Below are positions 1 to 9,741 of a stretch of DNA of 64,000 bases, one piece after another. The position numbers and the translations under genes are program-made. Source of the DNA: Polytrichum commune (lineage: Eukaryota > Streptophyta > Polytrichopsida > Polytrichales > Polytrichaceae); contig OX485803.1 in the NCBI GenBank assembly GCA_950295325.1, positions 76,895,554 to 76,959,553 on the forward strand, in the 5' to 3' direction. The notes under the pieces are model-generated. The model had not been told where the DNA came from and did no database searches. It saw only the letters and a list, made by a program, of their open reading frames with translations. Position 1 is the stretch's first letter. Each line of letters opens with the position of its first letter.

Positions 1-1331
1 CCGCTTGGCGGAACCATCTTTTGGATTTCCGCCAGGAGATCCTTCATCGTCCGTGAGTACTTCACGAGAATGGGAAGGGTCTGCCTGGCGGAAGCGGGTT
101 CTCCGGATTCCATCATCTGGTCGTAGAGATGCGCCTTGTTGACGATCTCTGCCGGATGCCCCACCAGCTCCCGGATCCGGCTGAAGAGCACTGCCTGCTC
201 CGCGTGGTACTTCCGGATCTCTTCGCTCTTCTGACTCAGCTCCTGAGTCATAGCCGCTACCTGCGCGGTGAGGTGAGCATTCTCCGTCTTGGCCTGCTCG
301 AGCTCCTTCATGTCTGCCCTCTTGGCCAACTCTCGGAGAATATTTCCGGGTCCGCAGTCGTCCAGGGCCTGGTTCGCTCCTCGGACGATGTGCTCCAGCC
401 GGTAGTACTGGTGCTGCAGATCCTCCATCCCCTCCTGGACCCGCTTGAAGGGATTTTCCGGAAAGTCCCAAGCGGAGAGATCCACATTCCGCCAAGTGGT
501 CTCCCGGCTGGGCCCGGGTTTCGGATGATGATGAGGAGGAGGAGAGAGTGGCCTCGAGATTGTGGGTGGCGGGCTTCCGGGTGACGAGGGAGGTGCTTCC
601 GGAATGACAGGGTCGCTGGAAGTCTCCGTCTCGAAGTCCCCAACTTCCGGATGGAGCTTGTAGGTGACCTCGTCCGCCGCTATCGTCAGCAGGTCCTCCT
701 CCTCGGCCGTGAAACAGTCGAAGTGCTGATAGAGGTGCAGAATGAAGGGGGAGAGGAAGGAGGGTTTCCGGCCTATATGGGGGAGGGCCCGCCCTACTAT
801 CTCTTGAATGATTAAACCCCAGTTCACTGGCCGGACTCCGGACATAGCACCGAACAGGGTGTTAGCCATGGTGAGGCTAATCCGCTTTGGTTTGTCCGGG
901 TTGAGGATGGGCAGGAGGAACTCTAACACCCTCCGCTCCCTAAGGTTCCGGCAGTTCCCGGGGTGGAATCCGTCCTTCGGGTCTGCGTCCCCTCTAAATT
1001 TTCCGGCGAATAGGCCATCGCGGCGGCCGGCCCACCCCTCTGCAATTCCCCTCGGGAACCCGTAGACCCTATTCCACACATCCGGAGTCCAATTATCCGG
1101 ATCCCTCCTCTTGGTCCCTAACCACTGATTACCTCTCTCAAACTTGAATTCCCGGAGGGTGTTTTCCGCTCGGAGGTTCCATGGTTTGGCAAGCAATCCC
1201 GCACAGCCCATAACCCGGAGATCCTCCGCTAGCTCCTGCAATTCCCTGTCCTCCCTTGGAATTGCAGGTACGAGAGCTTTGAGCGGAATCGGAATGGGCT
1301 CCCTCTGATCTTCTTCCCGTGTTTCCGGCAT
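1..1331 (-). CDS. Unrecognised ORF with C-terminal coiled coil, runs off the left edge
   Basis: The minus strand is open from an ATG at 1331-1329 to the window edge, 443 codons without a stop. An in-frame TAA lies nine codons upstream of that ATG, so it is the first possible start. The protein begins MPETREEDQREPIPIPLK. Residues about 30-150 are rich in charged and aromatic residues (AKPWNLRAEN, VWNRVYGFPRG, NPDKPKRISLTMANTLFG). A conserved-looking block reads VNWGLIIQEIVGRALPHIGR followed by SPFILHLYQHF. A Pro/Ser/His-rich linker (about residues 240-265) precedes a long helix with heptad character (MKELEQAKTENAHLTAQ onward), which I read as a coiled coil. I do not recognise the family. The lack of introns and the transposon-rich setting suggest an ORF of a mobile element, perhaps a gag-like or accessory protein, but that is inference. 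Confidence 0.72.
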   Translation of the reverse strand, partial: MPETREEDQREPIPIPLKALVPAIPREDRELQELAEDLRVMGCAGLLAKPWNLRAENTLREFKFERGNQWLGTKRRDPDNWTPDVWNRVYGFPRGIAEGWAGRRDGLFAGKFRGDADPKDGFHPGNCRNLRERRVLEFLLPILNPDKPKRISLTMANTLFGAMSGVRPVNWGLIIQEIVGRALPHIGRKPSFLSPFILHLYQHFDCFTAEEEDLLTIAADEVTYKLHPEVGDFETETSSDPVIPEAPPSSPGSPPPTISRPLSPPPHHHPKPGPSRETTWRNVDLSAWDFPENPFKRVQEGMEDLQHQYYRLEHIVRGANQALDDCGPGNILRELAKRADMKELEQAKTENAHLTAQVAAMTQELSQKSEEIRKYHAEQAVLFSRIRELVGHPAEIVNKAHLYDQMMESGEPASARQTLPILVKYSRTMKDLLAEIQKMVPPS

Positions 1332-1561
1332 CTTCCTCTCTTTTCTCAACTTCCGTCTCAATTACGGAAACTCTCTCCTCTCCGGGTTCCCTCTCTTCCG
1401 CTCAACTGCTACAGAGTCCCGGCAAGCCAACTGCCGGTGACTGGAAATTACTGAGTCCCAGCAATCCAACTGCTGGCGGCTCGAAAAACAAACACAGCCT
1501 CACCATTCTTTCACTCAACAATTTTCTCCTTACAAAAAGTGGGGAGGAGAAGGAAGAAACC

Positions 1562-1571
1562 CTTAAATATC
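1562..1571 (-). promoter_or_regulatory. Possible TATA box for the minus-strand ORF
   Basis: The minus strand reads GATATTTAAG here, about 230 bases upstream of the ATG at 1331, between pyrimidine-rich blocks. Spacing fits a plant core promoter with a leader of about 200 nt, but no other core element supports it. Confidence 0.25.
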
Positions 1572-1611
1572 CTTCCCCTCTTCCTTCCACTGTTACTGTT
1601 AGGGTTTAACA

Positions 1612-1770
1612 GAAAACGGTTGCCAACCGTTTTCCGACGGTTTTCCCCCAACCGTCATAAACCCGTTGTAACCGCCACTTCCGGACCGTTGGTTAATCTT
1701 GGCGCGACCGTTACTTGGTCCGGACCAGCGGTTCGGACCATGATTAAACGGTCCCCTAATCCAATTTGAC
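1612..1770. repeat. Cluster of AACGGTT / AACCGT motifs with an inverted repeat
   Basis: The only structure I see in the gene-free stretch 1332-1901 is a run of the heptamer AACGGTT and its complement in both orientations. It starts with a perfect inverted repeat at 1613-1633 (AAAACGGTT, spacer GCC, AACCGTTTT). Further ACGGTT, ACCGTT and CCGGACC motifs follow to about 1770. AACGG is a known core for plant MYB binding, so a regulatory role is possible. It may equally be a decayed transposon end. Confidence 0.4.
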
Positions 1771-1901
1771 GGACCGGTCATGATACTACTTTTTATCCTT
1801 TTTATCGCGCAAGGCGGGTTTAGAATGCCTTATTCCCTAGTACAATTAATTTATCCTAAAAGACCCTATTATCCTCATACAAACAGGGTAAAATACGGAA
1901 A

Positions 1902-4900
1902 ATGAATCCGTATTTCCGTATTTCCGTCGAATTTGGACTCCCACACTTTGCCTCACTTACCCCACCTCCATCGCAGGATCAGCCCTTCATCAATCCTCCC
2001 AGGATTCCACACTCGCCTACTGTAAGTCAACCATCTACTTCCAGACCCCCAGTTCACCCAGGTGTGTCTATAGATCGTCCCAGTGTTGTCCACCACTTGA
2101 AGTTGCTTGCAACCCGACCAGGGTCCAAGAACATCCTCAAGAGTATTGATTATGAATCTGTTAGGCATGAGAAGGTTGAGTTCCTCCCTTCTGTTTTTGA
2201 CGGCGACGTCATCTTTGAGTTCCCTCCTCTGGGAGCTGATGCTCCCCATTCCCATGCTAGACTCATGTTCGGAATGGACAAGCGTTTTGACGGTCATGCT
2301 TGGTGTAGGACAAAGACGTCTAACATTACCAATGATCTCGGCTTGACCTTCCGGTTTTCATGTTGTGTTGGCCATCTACGTTGTAATAACGAGGGTTGTG
2401 ATTACCTCAACCGCCCCAATCGGGCCACTACCGTCAACGAGACCGAATGGGAAGGCTGTACCGCCTCACCCTTCTCCGCAGGAGCTGATCCCCCAGCTGG
2501 GTCATCTCTCGTTTGTAAGGTCTGTAAGACACCACCCTACTGTCTTGATACTTGCCAAGCTAAGATGTACTATGTTCTTAGCAAAGGTGACATGACCCGT
2601 GCATGCATCCATATGGGTCATCACCATCACCCCGTTTCGCAAGGTGTCTGTAGAGAGTCTAAGGTCAAAATTCCTGATCTCATTGGTAGAGAGGTTGAGA
2701 GGACTCCCACCGCCACCAACTCTGCCATTGCATTGGCTGCAAGTAAAGAGTTCCTGGCCAAGTATCTTCTACGCACGGGATCTGATCCCAATAAAATTAT
2801 GGACCTGGAGTCCATGAAGTTTGTCATGGACATGTACCAACACCTCAGCACCCCGAGTATTCGAAACACAGTCACTTCCTTCAAGCGCATTGGGCGAGGG
2901 GGGATCATTGACAGCATCACCGGACTGAGAGGTCATAGCAGTTGGCCCTATGTGCAAGAAAACAAATTCCCAGGCCAAGGAAAGCTGTTGGAGAAAGTCT
3001 ATGTGTTCAAGATGTCCGAGGTGGGCCCTGGCTCTGGAGTGGACCTTGTCAGGAGAATGCAACCACACGGTGATCTGCAAGATGCTTGGGTCATGTTTGA
3101 CCATGTCAAGCGTGTCAAGGGGTGGACAACCATGGCTTGCCATGTCTATGACTCGGCCTACTGCCGGGTTATGACTATTGCAGTATGTGATATGCAGTCT
3201 GAGGATGTCATGGCGCAGAGCCTTCTTTGGCATGGGCTCAATGAAGTTATGCACAAACATGGCATTGCTAAAGTTAACTTCAAAGGGTTCATGGCGGACA
3301 GTGCACAAGCCAATTGGAATGCAGTTAGGATTATCTATGGCAGTGGTGATCCCAAGGTTCCTATGGAGTCTCGCGAGATGACATGTCTATTGCATTGGAC
3401 GGTGTCTATGGAACGCCACACCACCACCCACATCAAGCCCGACCTCCAACAGCAACACAAGTTGTTATGCAAGCAGTACAAGGATGCCAAGACTCCCGAG
3501 CAGTCCGAGTCCCGTTATCTTGCCATCCGGGCATGGTGGCTTTACTCTGGAGCTGCATCCGAGGAAGGAATCAAGGACCTTGATACATGGTTTGCATTCT
3601 GACACTTTCTTTACCGTCAATGGGGTGGTTTCATGCAACTAGTGAATACCCACCCACTTTCTATTTCGCTTTTTGGTGTCAACTTTTTTTTTGGTTTTTT
3701 TTTTGGTTTTTTTGGTTTTTTTTTTTTTTGGTGTCAGTTTAGGCTTTTGGCCTGTTTTTGTGCAAAGCGTACTCACTACATTTTATTTACTTCTCTCAGA
3801 ATTTCACAGATTCTAAGTTGGCAGAGATGCCATCTTGCAACCTCTCCGAGACAGTCCATAACAAATGGCTTCAGCAGTCTGGAAACCGTGGCTCTGATCT
3901 GTATGTTGCGACCGTGGATGATTTCGTGAGGGCGTTCATACAATGTACGAACTACTACGCCTACTTGAAGGGTGATCGCTCTGGTACTGGCCCAGGAAAA
4001 GAAGAACTCCGCCTTCGTGCTGCACAACGATCCGGTGACGCCAAGAGAATTGTTGCAGCACTCGAGCACATGCCTGGAGCAGAGCATTGGTGCACCTGCA
4101 AACCCCAACTCGAAGGAGAGGAGGTCTTTGGCACCACAAAACGCAAACTTGATATGCCCCCTGGTTCTGATCAAGATTCACATAGACCCGACAAGGTCGG
4201 TCAGCTTCTCTCATCCACGAGTGAGCACTAGGTCAACCAAGGCACGCACTGATTCCGCCACACCATCAGACCTGCCCCTAACACAATCCCCCGAGAAATC
4301 GATTCCACAACGGGTCACCCAAGTCAATAACATTCACGAGACCCACTGCGATGTCTCCAAATGGCACATTTCTAGACTGCCCAAGACTTCCGCCAAGGCC
4401 TGCTTCGCCATGCAAGCTCGCACAAAGACCAAGTGCACCCAGAAGATCGTTCGGCATGGTAAAAGTACTCCAGCTCCTACGTACACCGGCTACATGCACG
4501 ACTACAAGAAGAACAAGGAATTCTTGACACAGTTCTTCTTCTGCAACGACGACATTAAGAGATGTGTTAAAGGCACTAGGAGGAAGTGGGTGCAGCACCG
4601 TCCGGATGTCCCGGATGTCTGGCCTGTCCTCACTGGGACAAACCTCACTCTCCAGGAGGTTCTGGCCCTTGAAGAAGGGGGATTCCAACTTCAGCAGCGT
4701 CAAGATGTGTCACCCAGAAGACTTTTCGGCAACTCCTCCAATGTTGCCTCATCCATGGCCGAACTCCCTACCCCGGCCCAAGCCGATCAATACCCTACGC
4801 TGAGGTTTGGAAAGAAGATCCGACGTAGTAACAACGGTCCATGCGTCCAACAACGCAACAAGTGGGAGTCAGCCCTCAACGTCGACGGACAAATCACCTC

Positions 4901-5213
4901 CGTCACAATGATACCTCACCCAGGGATCGGCTGCATCATTCTCTTCCAGTCCCGAAAGAAGGCTAAGGTTGAAGACTACCGTATCTCTATAAGCACCTTC
5001 CCGTCCTGCACATGCCCGGATTTTGTGGAGATGTCAGCAAGAGCACTTGGGAAGCGGCGCACTTGGGTGAACTGCAAGCACTTGTACTTCATCTTCCGTG
5101 TGACCTGCAACTGGGATCAAGACCAAGATACTTTCATCCATGCTCCGAGCCTTAGTTTCAATGAAGTGAAGCACCTCCTCGAAAGTGGAATCATGAAGCA
5201 TGTGGGACCTTAG
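1902..5213 (+). pseudogene. Mutator-like (MULE) transposase, spliced and decayed
   Basis: Exon 1 starts at ATG 1902. A 566-residue frame carries a Cys/His-rich N-terminal zone (about residues 153-250, with CCVGHLRC, CKVCKTPPYC and GHHHHPV) and a DDE-type core. Likely catalytic Asp residues are D400 (WVMFD) and D466 (GFMAD), followed by the Mutator-type C-x2-H motif CLLH (C495, H498). A TGA at 3600-3602 ends that frame, yet the same frame continues HFLYRQWGGFMQL to a GT at 3642, where I infer a phase-0 intron to AG 3798-3799. Exon 2 (NFTDSKLAEMPSC onward) is in the matching frame. Near 4195-4230 it must shift by one frame to reach the C-terminal part, which ends at 5213 and holds a SWIM motif: CTC at 5006-5014 and CKH at 5073-5081. 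The stop (probably Trp to TGA) and the frameshift make it non-functional as read. I found no terminal inverted repeats. Confidence 0.75.
3642..3799 (+). other. Inferred spliceosomal intron of the MULE transposase
   Basis: The segment starts with GTGAAT, ends with TTCTCTCAG and contains long T-runs at about 3683-3730. Removing its 158 bases joins QWGGFMQL to NFTDSKLAEM in phase 0, which connects two long open frames. This is why I call it an intron rather than an insertion. Confidence 0.65.
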
Positions 5214-6045
5214 CGTGGATACCCATAGGAGCTAGGCGGCCCCCCCCTTATTTATAAGTTCTCGCTAAGTCTTTCCTATTGCGTTGAGTATACTATAGTA
5301 TGAGTGCACGTTTTCCGAAAATATCGCTGATATATCAGACCTATCATTATCTACATGATTTGAATTGTATTCATTTTTAGATATCTATAAAGGTTTCTAA
5401 ATATTTATGGGTCTCTCCTTCCAACGGTAGTTTTAGATGTTATTGAATGGTACGAGTTTTGCTACTTTGCTTGAATGCTTGAATTTTTTGACTTAGAATT
5501 TTCTCTTACGTTGTGACCATAGCCTATGATTAAGCGGCTCTCACCATAATATGGAAAGTCAAAAGTTCCCTGGTTTAATTAGATAATGTGAACTAGTCTC
5601 TCTGAAAGGTACTGTAAAACCAAGTCTTTGTCCTTAAAGCCCTCAAAATTTGCACGGAAATAGGTCCATCATTTTTACTAAAAAAAGAGGTCCCACGATT
5701 TTTTCTATTTTTATTAATTTTATTACTATAATTGGAAAGCGTTGACTTTTTTCTGCTCACCGCTCACCGCTCACACGGTAGCGTCGTTGCACGCCACTTG
5801 CACTATCTTCTAAAATATGCATACTTTGTTTAAAGATATTTTTGGTCAACATAAATTTCTTGGCTTTATAAATATATGTTTTCCTTGTGTTTTTTCTGAT
5901 TTTTTCACAAAATTCGAAGTTAGTGTATAATCTTGAACCATTTTCACTTTAAAATATGCAAGGATCAAAAGATGTCCACTTTATCATGCTTGCACCCTGT
6001 AGTAGAGTTAGTTTTCATTAGCAACATATTTCATGTCAGGAGATA
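5214..6045. other. AT-rich non-coding stretch
   Basis: No coding frame is seen here. A run of eight C lies near 5240, and a short tandem of the 7-mer CTCACCG lies at about 5757-5775. The rest is AT-rich low-complexity sequence that could be the MULE's 3' flank and the pre-LINE target site. Confidence 0.5.
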
Positions 6046-6607
6046 CATAAAATAATAATAATAACGTCGGGGATTTTTTGTACACCGACGTGAATGGGAG
6101 CCCGTTCCTCCATACTATGTTCATGTTTGACCAAGCATCACTGTACGGGTACTTCCTTCCTCTCGGAAGGTGGGCTCCTTGAGTTTTTGAAGAACGGACG
6201 TTGCGCCTGTCGTCTAGGGGGGATTAATAGGGGGGTTGTTTGTTTTCGAGCTTCCTTTTGTTTAATATTAGGTATGTGAGATATTTAATGGCAATTTGGT
6301 GTAGGTGTTTCATAAGTGTTTTGATCTCGTTTTTGGGTATTTTAAGTTTTTCTAGGTCTTCAATTGGTTGTTTGTGGATAGCTCCTCTAACACCTGCCGT
6401 GATGGTGACGAGGGGGTTGACTTGCCATCCGGCTGCTTTAAGTGTTTTGTATGAGGGGGTTGTATTTGATGGTTTTTTCACTATGCGTTGTATTTGGGAA
6501 TATGTCGTGGCAGTATGTGAATTCAATGAACTGTATGACATTTGATAAGGTTGGCGCTAGGGGGGGTTGGTTGTCCGTGGGAGCGCCTAGGACACATAGT
6601 ATATGCA
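6046..6607 (-). pseudogene. LINE fragment 8: C-terminus, 3' UTR and (TTA)n tail
   Basis: This is the 3' end of the minus-strand LINE. A frame ending at 6224 reads SQIQRIVKKPSN, then AAGWQVNPLVTITAGVRGAI, then LEKLKIPKNEIKTLMKHLHQ, and resembles the C-terminal tail of the preceding polypeptide. About 160 bases of 3' UTR follow. On the minus strand the element ends in a TTA microsatellite at 6046-6063, a common tail form for non-L1 LINEs. The right edge (6603-6607, ATGCA) is the TSD of the Gag element inserted at 6608. A stop and a probable 1-base shift near 6555 separate this tail from the zinc-knuckle part in fragment 7. Confidence 0.65.
6586..6607. repeat. Left arm of a 46-bp palindrome split by a retrotransposon
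   Basis: The 22 bases here (CCTAGGACACATAG, then TATATGCA) and the 24 bases at 11427-11450 become one perfect 46-bp palindrome when the element 6608-11421 and one copy of its TSD are removed. Both arms lie in LINE sequence. Confidence 0.75.
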
Positions 6608-6787
6608 TGTGAACCCTTTGAGTGGTCCACCACTCCGCGGGATCACTTTTAGTTAGAATGTTAGCATTAAAAGTTAGAATTGATAGGGAATTTAGGGAAA
6701 ATTAGTTCATTTAGCATTTAGCCTAAAAGAAGGAAGGTCAAAATGAAACTAAGTAGTGCTAGAAGATAGCAAAGTAGAAAAAATGTG

Positions 6788-6920
6788 CTAGCTAGTAAAA
6801 ACAACTAGCTAAGCAAATATTAGTAGATGTTAGCTGTTAAGCAAATGTTAGTAGATGCTAGCTATTAAGCAGATGTTAGTAATTGCTAGCTAAGCAAGTG
6901 TTAGTTTATTAGTTAGTGTG
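6788..6920. repeat. Short degenerate tandem repeats inside the G LTR
   Basis: About four units of roughly 30 bases built on GCTAGCTATTAAGCA and AATGTTAGTAGATG alternate here, with diverged copies at both ends. Confidence 0.6.
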
Positions 6921-7728
6921 AGGCACACAAGACTATTGGAGGTGTTTTACGTAAGAAGATAAAATCGGCTTGAAGACTTTTGAAGACAAAAAAGAAAGAG
7001 AGCAAGGGGGCTACTTGCCCACTTGCCCCCTTGCCAACTCGATGGCGGAAAAATTAGAAAGATTTCTAAAGGTTTTTTGTCGGAGCCACCTCGGCGAGAG
7101 GGTGGCAACCTCAACCGGGAAAACCCCCGAGCCAAAATTTCGGGAAAGGGTTTGAAAAATGGATCCGGTGGAGGAGGGGTCCAACCCTTTTGTGAGAGGG
7201 TTTAAAAACCCCTCCTTCCACCTTGTAGCTCTCTCTCTTCCTCTAATGCTTGGGCGAAGCCCTGCTTCAATGTAGTTAGGAAAAAATCCTTTAGCATGCA
7301 TTCTCAATGGCCTAAAAGAAAGGCTTGAGAACCTCCTCTACTCTCTCTCCTAGTTAGAATGTGTGTTTATTAACACACCAACAAAATGATTCCTTCTTTT
7401 GTAGAGGTAGGTTGGATGGTAGACTTTTGAGTGGAGGCATTGTAGACCTCATCTGCCAATGCCCTGAAGGCTTAGTTCAAAAGCTAGAACAAGATACTTA
7501 TCATTTTTCTCTTAGAGAGAATCCTATAGCTATTCATAGCCGTTTCCCATTTGTGATTTGGTTAAGATGACAATTAGTTATGAATTTTCAAAGATGGAGT
7601 AGAAAAACTGGGTGGTCTTGTGGGTAGCGGTTGCTGGATCAGACCTGCGAGCCCAATAGGAATTTTAATTCCAAGAAATTATATTTTTCCCAAGTAGAAC
7701 TTTTGTGTAGCTTTCCAAAATGGCTTAG

Positions 7729-8090
7729 AACATTTGATTTGAGCATGATTTGAATCAGATATGAATTATGCAAGATGGGACACATAGTTTGAGAACTTTT
7801 GGTTGACTGCTGCATTACAGAGGACCTGCTAGGTTCACTTCGGCTTACCTTTCTAATCACATATTTTTATCAAATACATATTTTTAATATTTCTCCAGGG
7901 TCATATAGAACGTTTGATTTGAATAAGATTTGAATTAGATATGAATTGTTGAAGGTGAAATACATAGTTTAAGTCTTTTTGATTGACTGCTGTGTTACAA
8001 GGAGTCTGCTGAATTTTTATTAGCTTAACCTGCTGATGTCATAATTTTTCTAGTTAGAGCTTGTTCATAGCTTTCCAATAGTATAAAGAA
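7729..8090. repeat. Diverged ~180-bp tandem duplication inside the G LTR
   Basis: A block starting GAACATTTGATTTGAG at 7729 is repeated, diverged, from GAACGTTTGATTTGAA at about 7908. Shared landmarks in the same order are AGATATGAATT, ACATAGTTT and TTGACTGCTG. Confidence 0.55.
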
Positions 8091-9606
8091 AGCCTAGATC
8101 CAAGTAGTAAGGAAGGTGCTATGAATTTTTGAAGTTAGAAGTTAGATAGGTGGGTTGGAAGGGTCGGTTGAATCGACCTCACACTTCCAACCCTCATAAC
8201 TTTTGCATTTCTTATCCGATTCAAGTGATTTTAGATCATTGGAAAGATAATTAGGTGCACTAAGTATAAATATTATTCTTAGGATTAAATTACAGTGCAG
8301 AATAAATACTTTATATTTTAATTGTTAACTAAGGTACGCTTACTACCAAACTAGTTACAAAGAAGGAGGCAAGGTCGACGCTAGGGAAGTGGAGCAAGGA
8401 AGGAGATAGCGGCTCGGCCTACATCGAGCCCAAATCAACCGAGGAGAATTGAGGTAAATTTACTAACGCTAGCCTTCCATTTAGGATTGGAGGGAGCGCG
8501 GCTAAGGTACGCATCTATAAACCCACTCACCTATCTCGTAAGGTCAAGTGGCTTGACCACTTGACCGCCAAGGGAATACCCAACTCCATTGTTTTCGGGG
8601 CCTTTGGTATGTTTTGTGGTAGTAGCTTCATTTACTAGCAAGTTTCGTGTATGGTAAGTCGGATTAATCACCGACACGACCATTCTGAATGTTGTTGGTG
8701 GAAAGGTGGGGTTAATGACCCGCGAATCCACTATTATGTTGTTGGCCCCATAGATTGGGAGTAATGACCCCAATTTATGAAGATTGCACAACAGGTTGAA
8801 CCTATAGGTTGCCCGTCACCCTGGTCCCATTGAGTTGCATTTCGTTGTCTATCCAGTGTAAACACATTTAACAATCAAAACATACAAAATAAATCGTGAA
8901 CCCTTGTTGGCAAGAGACCCGAATCGGAAACTTAACTCGGTAGAGTGACACCACCCTTCGAACCATTGATGTCCGAAGGGTTTGAGATGTTACTCGACCT
9001 TCAAAGGACCTGCACGAGGCCTTAGAAGGTTCCGAGGTAAGGGGTGCACCAACCAGGTAAGGGGTGATGCCTAATATGTTAATGTAGTGAGTTAGGACGT
9101 GCAAACAAAAGTAAGTAATTAAGAAGGAATTTGTGTGAAGGGTGGGACTTAGGCCAAGTTCCCCCGCTTAGAAAACTAAATAGAACTAAATAAAGAAATA
9201 GGAAGAATTGAATGGTCCATCAAATTGTCGTTATTCCGTTCGTTGAGTTAGGGTGGTATGAGTCACACCCGGTTGGGTGTATTAGAATCATCCCAATTTA
9301 CAAATTAGGATTGCCTTGGTTTCAAGGCTGGTGCGTCTGCGCGTAGAATAAGTTGTAGGTTAAGGTTAGAACTAGATATGAAATTGGTTAGTGGAGTTTA
9401 AAGCCACACTAGTAAAAAACTAAGGCCCAACCTCCGGAGGTACTACGACGCATATTTAATCTCCCTTAAAAGTCTAACTATTCACGTTATACACCTATCA
9501 TCCGGGTTCGGGTTGGGCACCTGCAAATGCAGGCCACCTTCACCGAAGGACTTGTGTGATACTTTTAGGCTCCCTCGAAAGGGGGTGGCCCAAAAGTACC
9601 ACATAA

Positions 9607-9630
9607 TTGGTGCGTATGCCGGGAGGGTGG
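9607..9630 (+). other. Possible primer-binding site of element G
   Basis: Three bases after the LTR end the sequence reads TTGGTGCGTATGCCGGGAGG. It resembles the complement of the 3' end of tRNA-Asp used by Tat/Athila-type elements, but with about four mismatches in the first sixteen bases. Position fits; sequence match is weak. Confidence 0.35.
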
Positions 9631-9741
9631 ATGCCCCTGCCATGCTCGGATGATATTTCTTTGAGTACTTATACGTTTAGACTAAGAGAAGAAGAGTTTA
9701 GTCCAATAGAAGTTAGTCATACGTCATGGGCCACGTGTGCT

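Larger units (their letters stand above)
6608..9603 (+). repeat. 5' LTR of element G (about 3 kb)
   Basis: TG at 6608 follows the TSD directly, and the end ACCACA at 9603 is fixed by the 77-base repeat at 11345-11421. It holds short tandem repeats (6788-6920) and a diverged ~180-bp duplication (7729-8090). It has no convincing coding frame. A LTR of this size is long for the group and recalls Tat/Athila-like or Ogre-like elements. Confidence 0.75.

Noticed and set aside
9607-9741. Gag start at 9607
   Set aside because: That start is TTG and would overlap the primer-binding site. The ATG at 9742 begins the Gag-like leader.
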